Assembly: GCA_958448635.1 (NCBI GenBank)
Contig: CAUDEQ010000068.1
Location: forward strand, 1 to 10,132
DNA length: 10,132 nt
Direction of reading: 5' to 3'
Source of the DNA: an uncultured Bacillota bacterium
Lineage (GTDB): Bacteria > Bacillota > Clostridia > Peptostreptococcales > Anaerovoracaceae
Shown piece after piece: positions 5,701-10,132 of the stretch. The number at the start of each line of letters is the position of its first letter. The stretch's first letter is position 1. Made by a program: the position numbers and the translations under genes. Below the pieces are notes generated by a model that ran no database searches, was not told the origin of the DNA, and saw nothing but the letters and a program-made list of their open reading frames with translations.

Positions 5701-6111
5701 TCATTCAGTATCAGATTGTCTCGATTTCCAGAAAATTCTAAGGCGCCTTTTTATAGTTATTACACTATACCCCAGCTCATCGGCGATCTGTTCCTGTGTA
5801 AGCCCATTTATGTACTGCAGCCTTAGGATGTCCCGAAGCTCCGGATCGTCCACAGAGCAAAGCCAATCTTCCAGGTATGCTATCTCCTCTTGTATCTGAT
5901 TAAGTTTGTCGTACAGTTTCTGCCGAACATCGACATACGACGAATCCCCATAGCCACTTATACTTATGGTATGGGGATAGCCTGTTTTATAATCTTTTGT
6001 AGAATCCACTACTTGCTCTTTCGGAAAGCAAATCATATCTATGTATTGACCCTGCAAGTGCTCCGCCTCTTTGATCAGTGCTCTCAGTTTTTTCAGTCTC
6101 GATTTTTTCAT
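5701..6111 (-). CDS. Sigma-70 region 4-like late transcription regulator (ArpU/RinA-type)
   Basis: A 136-residue protein. Residues 64-85 are a helical, coiled-coil-like stretch. Residues 89-128 (DPELRDILRLQYINGLTQEQ and onward) form a helix-turn-helix of sigma region 4 type, with GLTQEQIADELGYS as the turn and ITIKRRLRIF as the recognition helix. Small proteins of this type lie directly before the terminase genes in many Firmicute phages and are thought to switch on late (packaging, head, lysis) genes; RinA and ArpU are the named examples. No region 2 is present, so it is not a complete sigma factor. The start has GAGGGAAGAA directly upstream. The stop is followed by the structured terS leader, the likely target. 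The general role is probable; the exact family is less sure. Confidence 0.85.
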   Translation of the reverse strand: MKKSRLKKLRALIKEAEHLQGQYIDMICFPKEQVVDSTKDYKTGYPHTISISGYGDSSYVDVRQKLYDKLNQIQEEIAYLEDWLCSVDDPELRDILRLQYINGLTQEQIADELGYSVITIKRRLRIFWKSRQSDTE

Positions 6112-6172
6112 TTCTTCCCTCGTCTGATTCCCGTATGTTCCCTATTCCCCTCTGAATCTACTTCTATGCAAG

Positions 6173-6616
6173 CTATACAGGTTTCACATTTTTTATTGCA
6201 TCTTGGTTGCTCCCATCTTTCTCCTCCGCAAGTTTTGCCTGACGCCATTCACGAGAACTTTTTCCTTCTTCCGACCAACTCGTTGCTCCATTATACCAAG
6301 CAGTCACTACTCCGTTTTTAAACTTGGCAAAGTACCTCTTGTGCCATTTTTCTTTTTCCGTATCTCTTACCAGTATCGGAGTATCTACGGCTACCTTGCT
6401 CCAGTCGACTTCGGGCTCTTTATATTCTTCTTCCAACCACAGCAGCATTATTAAAGCAACAGGTGCAAGGTAATGACCGTCTGCTTGTATATTGTACTCT
6501 GGTGCAACATGTTTATCGAAAAAAGCATTCATATGGCATCCATATAAAGCTTCATCACTCATATCATCCCTAATAGCATTTAATAATTCATCTTTATACT
6601 TATCTATGTTTTTCAT
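6173..6616 (-). CDS. Conserved phage protein of unknown function
   Basis: A 147-residue protein starting at the ATG at 6616, which has GGAGGAAC 4-5 nt upstream; an upstream in-frame start at 6673 has no such site and would lie deep in the preceding gene. It overlaps that gene by 17 nt. The C-terminal half (VDWSKVAVDTPILVRD, then KWHKRYFAKFKNGVVTAWYNG and SREWRQAKLAEE) is a pattern seen in many clostridial phage proteins and looks like a small beta-rich domain with conserved Trp residues. The N-terminal half contains a hydrophobic GHYLAPVALIMLLWLEEEY helix that is too short and too mixed to be a sure membrane segment. I do not know a function. About 60 nt of gene-free sequence without visible signals separates it from the regulator gene. 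Confidence 0.82.
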   Translation of the reverse strand: MKNIDKYKDELLNAIRDDMSDEALYGCHMNAFFDKHVAPEYNIQADGHYLAPVALIMLLWLEEEYKEPEVDWSKVAVDTPILVRDTEKEKWHKRYFAKFKNGVVTAWYNGATSWSEEGKSSREWRQAKLAEEKDGSNQDAIKNVKPV

Positions 6617-6959
6617 TTTGTTCCTCCGTAAGCCAGTATTTTCTTTTGCAGTTGTTGCAACCGTCAATATCACCGAATGCCTCGCATATCAGGGTTTCAT
6701 CAAAACCTGTTGGACAAAAAATTAATACACCCTCTTCTACTTTAGCATTCGGAAACATCTTCAAAAACTCGCTCTGCCGCGTCTTCTTCGGGTGTTCCGC
6801 CGACCATTTTTCGACGATAGCAACGGCTTCTTCTTCATAGTGTCTGTCAAAACAATTAATGTTGTCAGTATTATTAATTTTATCCAACGGACAATCCCCA
6901 CATTTTTTCAGGGAATCGCACATTCTTGTTTTTACTCTTAAATATTCAACCGCGTCCAT
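6600..6959 (-). CDS. Cys-rich phage protein of unknown function
   Basis: A 119-residue protein from the ATG at 6959, preceded by GGAGGAAGAGTA; the upstream in-frame ATG at 7004 would run into the previous gene. The N-terminus carries MCDSLKKCGDCPL (Cys14, Cys20, Cys23) and another Cys at 36. The C-terminus carries CEAFGDIDGCNNCKRKYW. These two clusters could bind zinc or an iron-sulfur cluster. Between them is a highly recognisable EEAVAIVEKWSAEHPKKTRQ stretch followed by SEFLKMFPNAKV, common in hypothetical proteins of clostridial phages. No enzyme motif is visible. Its 3' end overlaps the next gene by 17 nt, indicating a single transcript. Metal binding is inferred only from the Cys spacing. 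Confidence 0.82.
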   Translation of the reverse strand: MDAVEYLRVKTRMCDSLKKCGDCPLDKINNTDNINCFDRHYEEEAVAIVEKWSAEHPKKTRQSEFLKMFPNAKVEEGVLIFCPTGFDETLICEAFGDIDGCNNCKRKYWLTEEQNEKHR

Positions 6960-6985
6960 TACTCTTCCTCCGTTCTCATATTCCA

Positions 6986-7231
6986 CTACCAACCGAAAAT
7001 ACAATATCCATCCATTAGCCCATACTCTGGGCAGTCTTTTAACACATACTTAATTCCAACCGTTATTTCATTTCCGGTATATTCAGTTCCCGTCCATTCT
7101 TTCAAGGTCACAACGTCGCCCGCTTTGTAGTCTCTGTCGTTTTTTCTCAGTTCAAACCTCTTTACGCCCCCATGTGGCGTAACGACAAGTTCAAAATACT
7201 CGGGTAATATTTTAATTTCATGCTTATTCAT
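6986..7231 (-). CDS. DUF3850 (PUA/ASCH-like) protein
   Basis: An 81-residue protein with the DUF3850 pattern: an early HEIKILPEYFELV strand, then KRFELRKNDRDYKAGDVVTL, then an EYTGNEITVGIKYVL segment and a short C-terminal GYCIFGW. DUF3850 is related to the ASCH/PUA-like beta barrels that bind RNA or modified nucleobases, and it is frequent in phage accessory blocks. The start ATG overlaps the previous stop as ATGA, with AAGGAGA about 7 nt upstream. No catalytic residues can be assigned. With the methyltransferase three genes upstream, a role in handling or reading modified nucleic acid is an attractive guess but no more than that. Confidence 0.88.
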   Translation of the reverse strand: MNKHEIKILPEYFELVVTPHGGVKRFELRKNDRDYKAGDVVTLKEWTGTEYTGNEITVGIKYVLKDCPEYGLMDGYCIFGW

Positions 7232-7575
7232 TTATCTTCTCCTTCCCACGGTTCCGACGGCTCCTTCCATGCTATAACATCAATAGCCAGTCCCGTAACT
7301 GGGCTATGCCAATATCCATTCATGTAGTATCCCACACCTCTCATTCCGCCTCTAAATGTTACTTCAACATCAGTAATTTCGTCTTCCGGCAGCCTCTCAC
7401 TGCACGGTATCCATTCCCCGACTTTCGGCATTTTCTGGACGTATTTAATAATTTCGTCAATCAGTCCCGTTTGGGGTTCGTAATATATACCTTGTTCGTC
7501 GAATACCGACTTGTATTCTTCCTCGCGCTCATGAAACCCTTGCAATACTTTAAGTAGTTTCTTCTCGTCTATCAT
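7228..7575 (-). CDS. DUF551-containing protein
   Basis: A 115-residue protein. The DUF551 signature begins at GEWIPCSERLPEDE (residue about 53) and continues through VEVTFRGGMRGVGYYMNGYW to DVIAWKEPSEPWEG, the usual conserved end. The N-terminal 50 residues are helical and charged (KKLLKVLQGFHEREEEYKSV). DUF551 proteins are short and common in phages of both Firmicutes and Proteobacteria, with no known activity. GGGAGAG lies just upstream of the ATG, inside the end of the 58-residue gene, whose stop is 2 nt away. The start and stop arrangement shows it belongs to the same tight operon as its neighbours. Confidence 0.88.
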   Translation of the reverse strand: MIDEKKLLKVLQGFHEREEEYKSVFDEQGIYYEPQTGLIDEIIKYVQKMPKVGEWIPCSERLPEDEITDVEVTFRGGMRGVGYYMNGYWHSPVTGLAIDVIAWKEPSEPWEGEDK

Positions 7576-7577
7576 TT

Positions 7578-7754
7578 TTATCTCTCCCGCAACATCATTA
7601 ACTCCACTTGATCTATCACTAAATCTATCGCCGAACGCATCGCCTGAAATCTACGTCCGACTTCGCCCTCGAAAGATGCTTCGACACTCCAGTTTTCTTT
7701 TCGCATTTCAAGCCATTCCATCAGTTCCGCACCGCTTATTTTTACATCTATCAT
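7578..7754 (-). CDS. 58-residue phage protein, unknown function
   Basis: A short gene that fills the gap between the methyltransferase and DUF551 genes. It starts at the ATG at 7754, which overlaps the methyltransferase stop as ATGA, has AAGGAGG about 6 nt upstream, and ends with TAA at 7578. It begins MIDVKISGAELMEWLEMRKE and contains EGEVGRRFQAMRSAIDLVID before ending LMMLRER. It is predicted to be mostly alpha-helical, with no Cys and no membrane segment. The ribosome binding site, coupled start and exact fit between neighbours make it a real gene, although I recognise no family. Confidence 0.8.
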   Translation of the reverse strand: MIDVKISGAELMEWLEMRKENWSVEASFEGEVGRRFQAMRSAIDLVIDQVELMMLRER

Positions 7755-8830
7755 GTTAACCTCCTTGCTATTTCATATATCACATTAACCGTCACGCTGT
7801 TTCCAGCCTGCTTATATAACTGGCTGTCGCTGTTTCCAGCGGCGGCGCGGTCAAAATAATCATCCGGGAATCCTTGCAATCGGAAGCATTCGCGCGGTGT
7901 TAATTTACGGATTCTATATCCATCTAAAACACCTTGAGCACAAGTCGCCTCTTTTATCATCACTCCGTGCCTGTCCTGCCCTGTAAGTGTAAACATCGGC
8001 TCGCCGTTTTCTTTGAATCTCCTGCCATTCTGGCGTTTTTCTACCCTGTCCGGTGTCAATACTGGAACGGCATACAGACCTGTCTTTGCGCCCATGCCAC
8101 CGCCTTGGCTTCCCAGCGTGACGCTTAATCCTTCGGGGTCGTAGACTCTTTGCCCCTGGCTTCCGCCGATGATCTGTTTAATCTGTGCAGGCTGTTCGCT
8201 TTCAGTAACATACGTTCCGACCCCTTGCGATTCTCCAGTTCGCGTGGTAATGGTATTTGCTGTTTGTCGCGAAAACCCAGCAGATGTGCGGTCGCTTTTT
8301 CTGATAGGAAATACTTTTCGTCCACTTCGTCCTCTAAGATGTCCAATAATGAACACTCTTTCCCTGTTCTGGGGCACTCCAAAGTTTGCGCTGTTAAGCA
8401 CCTGCCATTCGACATCATACCCCAGCTCGTCCATGGTGCTGATGATGATTCCGAACGTTTGCCCCTCCTCGTGGTTAAGAAGTCCTTTAACATTTTCGGC
8501 GAAAAGAACACGAGGCTTTCGCTCTTTAGCCAACCGCATGACTTCAAAAAACAAAGTTCCTCGAGTATCTTCGAAGCCTCGTCGGTTTCCAGCAATACTG
8601 AAAGCCTGGCATGGAAATCCGAAGCAGTAGCAGTCAGCTTCTGGAAGCTCTTCGGGCTTAACTCTTGTAATGTCATTTGCAAACCATTCACCTTCTTTCA
8701 CGTCGTGCATCGCCCTATAGCTTTTATCGGCGAATTTATCGATCTCGCAGTGCCCGACGCATTCATGTCCTGCCATTTCCATTCCCAATCTAAAACCGCC
8801 AATTCCTGAGAAGAAATCCAGAAATTTCAT
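7751..8830 (-). CDS. C5 cytosine-specific DNA methyltransferase
   Basis: A complete 359-residue enzyme that transfers a methyl group from S-adenosylmethionine to carbon 5 of cytosine in DNA. Motif I is FFSGIGGFRLG (6-16). Motif IV is GFPCQAFS (71-78) with catalytic Cys74. Motif VI is ENVKGL (112-117). Motif VIII is QNRERVFIIG (154-163). Motifs IX and X are at RKLTPRECFRLQGFPDDY (308-325) and GNSVTVNV (343-350). The target-recognition region (about 185-295) has repeated beta-hairpin-like blocks (NTITTRTGESQG, SVTLGSQGGG, FTLTGQDRHG), as in other phage C5 enzymes; the target cannot be read from sequence. No restriction endonuclease is adjacent, so it is solitary and likely shields phage DNA. 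GAGGGTGG precedes the ATG. Confidence 0.97.
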   Translation of the reverse strand: MKFLDFFSGIGGFRLGMEMAGHECVGHCEIDKFADKSYRAMHDVKEGEWFANDITRVKPEELPEADCYCFGFPCQAFSIAGNRRGFEDTRGTLFFEVMRLAKERKPRVLFAENVKGLLNHEEGQTFGIIISTMDELGYDVEWQVLNSANFGVPQNRERVFIIGHLRGRSGRKVFPIRKSDRTSAGFSRQTANTITTRTGESQGVGTYVTESEQPAQIKQIIGGSQGQRVYDPEGLSVTLGSQGGGMGAKTGLYAVPVLTPDRVEKRQNGRRFKENGEPMFTLTGQDRHGVMIKEATCAQGVLDGYRIRKLTPRECFRLQGFPDDYFDRAAAGNSDSQLYKQAGNSVTVNVIYEIARRLT

Positions 8831-8858
8831 CTTGCCACCCTCTCACCACTCACATGGC

Positions 8859-9215
8859 TCACAGAAATTTGGAGCAAACATCTTCTGCCACATCATCTGC
8901 AATAAACCCGAGCGGTACTGTGTACCCTTTAATGCCATATCGTTTTGCAATGTTGCGCTCTATGGCACAGCCATCAAACTTATCCCCCGCAATGCCTATA
9001 AAATAATCCGCATCAGCCAACATCTTTATGGACTCTCCCAGATACCATATACGGTTATGTTTAGTCTTTGGTGCGTGGTCTGGTATATAGCTCTCTATCA
9101 CTTCCAGCTCCTCATCGAATATTGCTTCTGCTATTTTGTGCATCTTCTCCATGCTCCTCCTGATGTTTTCCTCAGTTCTTCCTGTCATCGGGCAGCTTAT
9201 AAATAACTTTTTCAT
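8859..9215 (-). CDS. DUF4406 / nucleoside 2-deoxyribosyltransferase-like protein
   Basis: A 118-residue single-domain protein with the Rossmann-like pattern of the deoxyribosyltransferase superfamily. It has an N-terminal KLFISCPMTGRTEENIRR (nucleotide-binding strand and loop), then a MLADADYFIGIAG strand with Asp68/Asp70, then DGCAIERNIAKRYG, whose Glu86 matches the position of the catalytic Glu in the superfamily, and the closing GIKGYTVP strand. Phage copies are usually annotated DUF4406, and their substrate is unknown; they might cleave nucleosides or act on nucleotide signals or modified bases. The ATG overlaps the upstream stop as ATGA and is preceded by GGAGGAGCAAAG. A 28-nt spacer separates it from the methyltransferase gene. 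Confidence 0.88.
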   Translation of the reverse strand: MKKLFISCPMTGRTEENIRRSMEKMHKIAEAIFDEELEVIESYIPDHAPKTKHNRIWYLGESIKMLADADYFIGIAGDKFDGCAIERNIAKRYGIKGYTVPLGFIADDVAEDVCSKFL

Positions 9216-9541
9216 CTTTGCTCCTCCTGTATATCCATCATGTCAGAAATCTCCTCTTGTACTTCGTCCAGATTCCTATCTGTAATTAGTATCGTCCGCT
9301 CGCTCAGCTGGTTTATGTACCCCTGCGTAGTCACGATTCGCACCTCGCCGTTGTCCCATATTTCAGTCGTATAAACCTCACCAGCACGGACACCTTCGCT
9401 TACAGGCTCGATCACCGTCACGTTTTTTTCTACAGGCTCAGGCTCTTGCTCTGCAAGACCCAGCCCAAAGCCAACCCAAAAGGCTGTCAACACGGTTACT
9501 GCGGCGGCTATGCAGAGGCATGTCCTTGTTAGTTTTTTCAT
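9212..9541 (-). CDS. Small single-pass membrane protein, unknown function
   Basis: A 109-residue protein from the ATG at 9541, which has GGGAG 6-7 nt upstream; an ATG four codons earlier (9553) lacks a site. Residues about 7-29 (TCLCIAAAVTVLTAFWVGFGL) are a hydrophobic segment after a KK start, so it is a signal anchor or signal peptide, with no lipobox. An acidic, Glu/Pro-rich linker (EQEPEPVEK) follows. The remaining 75 residues are soluble, contain a beta-rich VYTTEIWDNGEVRIVTTQGY stretch, and end in an acidic helix. The start overlaps the stop of the repeat protein as ATGA. It might reach the outer face of the membrane and act there, for example in superinfection exclusion, but nothing in the sequence shows this. 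Confidence 0.8.
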   Translation of the reverse strand: MKKLTRTCLCIAAAVTVLTAFWVGFGLGLAEQEPEPVEKNVTVIEPVSEGVRAGEVYTTEIWDNGEVRIVTTQGYINQLSERTILITDRNLDEVQEEISDMMDIQEEQR

Positions 9542-10132
9542 ATCGTCTCCCATGATGATTCTACAAATTCTCCATTTTTCAATTCGTAAAAAGTATCTGC
9601 CTTTATATTTTCACCATCTACTTTTGCGGATTTTACGTCTACTATGTGCCATTCTCCACGCTCATCTCGTTTCCATTCCGCCAAAACTATGTAACACCCC
9701 AACGCGCCCTTTGCCCTTCCTTCTATACCTGTGGCAACGGCGCATGATTCTTTGCCTTCAACCGTCGCTGCGCTCCGGTTGCCGGTGTTCGTCGCTGCGC
9801 TCTGGTCGCCTGTGTTCGTCGCTGCGCTCCAGTCGCCTGTGTTCGTCGCTGCGCTCTGGTCGCCTGTGTTCGTCGCTGCGCTTCGGTCGCCTGTGTTTGT
9901 CGCTGCGCTCCGGTAGCCGGTGTTTGTCGCTGCGCTCCAGTCGCCTGTGTTTGTCGCTGCGCTCCGGTAGCCGGTGTTTGCCGCTGCGCTCCGGTAGCCG
10001 GTGTTCGTCGCTGCGCTCCGGTAGCCGGTGTTTGTGGTTGCCGAATAATCGCCGGTGTTTGTGGCTGCGCTTCGGTCGCCTGTGTTTGTCGCTGCGCTTC
10101 GGTCGCCTGTGTTTGTCGCTGCGCTTCGGTTG
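9538..10132 (-). CDS. DUF7666-like protein with 9-residue tandem repeats (partial, 5' end off the window)
   Basis: The start lies beyond the right edge; 198 codons are visible, ending in a TGA that overlaps the next start as ATGA. The visible N-terminal part is a tandem array of the 9-residue unit NTGDRSAAT. After it comes a conserved C-terminal domain: GKESCAVATGIEGRAKGALG, then CYIVLAEWKRDERGEWHIVD, then KVDGENIKADTFYELKNGEF. This layout matches phage proteins annotated as DUF7666, in which an N-terminal domain (outside the window) precedes an Asn/Thr/Gly/Ser/Ala repeat region. The function is unknown. The regular short repeat would suit a beta-solenoid, as in adhesins and pentapeptide or hexapeptide proteins. 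The repeat DNA is visibly richer in G+C than its flanks. Confidence 0.88.
   Translation of the reverse strand, partial: NRSAATNTGDRSAATNTGDRSAATNTGDYSATTNTGYRSAATNTGYRSAAANTGYRSAATNTGDWSAATNTGYRSAATNTGDRSAATNTGDQSAATNTGDWSAATNTGDQSAATNTGNRSAATVEGKESCAVATGIEGRAKGALGCYIVLAEWKRDERGEWHIVDVKSAKVDGENIKADTFYELKNGEFVESSWETI
9763..10132 (-). repeat. Tandem 27-bp coding repeat array, at least 13 complete units
   Basis: Thirteen complete 27-bp units (9763-10113) and part of a fourteenth reach the right edge. Each encodes NTG-xx-SAAT. In reading order after the partial unit, positions 4-5 are DR, DR, DY, YR, YR, YR, DW, YR, DR, DQ, DW, DQ and NR. The third complete unit (SATT) and the fifth (SAAA) also vary at the end. 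Other positions are nearly invariant in protein and DNA, which points to recent expansion by slippage or recombination. Confidence 0.95.

Noticed and set aside
5642..5899. Plus-strand reading frame of 85 codons with a perfect AAAGGAGG and 6-nt spacer before its ATG.
   Set aside because: The site is the complement of an anti-SD segment in the terS leader, no plus-strand promoter precedes it, and most of the frame is antisense to the sigma-like regulator gene. The peptide resembles no family I know.
8125..8809. Long alternative frames on both strands (up to 219 codons) inside the C5 methyltransferase gene.
   Set aside because: They are shadows of a complete enzyme with all catalytic motifs, and they lack ribosome binding sites and recognisable domains.
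9731..9916. Plus-strand frame with repeated PVFVAAL units.
   Set aside because: It is the antisense reading of the NTGxxSAAT array. The minus-strand frame continues into a conserved C-terminal domain.
9763..10132. Regular repeats considered as a CRISPR array.
   Set aside because: The units are contiguous 27-bp coding repeats with no unique spacers between them.

Overview
The window is part of a tailed bacteriophage or prophage, most likely from a low-to-moderate G+C Firmicute, probably a clostridial or Lachnospiraceae-type host. The evidence is the run of phage families typical of those hosts (DUF7666-, DUF551-, DUF3850- and DUF4406-like proteins, a sigma-like late regulator, a PBSX-type terminase, an SPP1-type portal and a YjcQ-family protein), AGGAGG ribosome binding sites, and a Prp-like protease, a family typical of Firmicutes. 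Every supported gene lies on the minus strand, so the biological order runs from the right edge to the left edge. The genes are tightly packed, with many ATGA or TAATG stop/start overlaps.

Right part (about 10132 to 6173): an accessory or 'late-early' block. In order it holds a DUF7666-like protein with at least 13 tandem 9-residue repeats (its start is off the window), a small membrane-anchored protein, a DUF4406/deoxyribosyltransferase-like protein, a solitary C5 cytosine DNA methyltransferase, a 58-residue gene, a DUF551-like protein, a DUF3850 (PUA/ASCH-like) protein, a Cys-rich protein and another small phage protein. Most have no assigned function. The methyltransferase is the only clear enzyme and suggests evasion of host restriction.

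Centre (6111 to 2527): a sigma-region-4-like late regulator, then a structured leader of about 160 nt, then terminase small subunit, terminase large subunit and portal. The leader holds a 14-bp hairpin with a GNRA loop and a U tract. An anti-Shine-Dalgarno sequence in the leader can pair with the terS ribosome binding site. This looks like a control point for the packaging/head operon.

Left part (2558 to 1): a minor head (SPP1 gp7/Mu F-like) protein whose AT-rich C-terminal end looks like a polymorphic-toxin nuclease domain; an intergenic element on the opposite strand (strong promoter, palindrome over the start site, hairpin and T tract) that could make a small RNA; a YjcQ-family protein followed by an intrinsic terminator; a small HEIIH metallopeptidase-like protein; and the first 91 residues of a Prp-like cysteine protease running off the left edge. 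Scaffold and capsid genes would be expected just beyond. The points most worth a second look are the head-protein/nuclease fusion, the opposite-strand RNA unit, the terS leader, and the two protease-like genes next to the expected capsid module.
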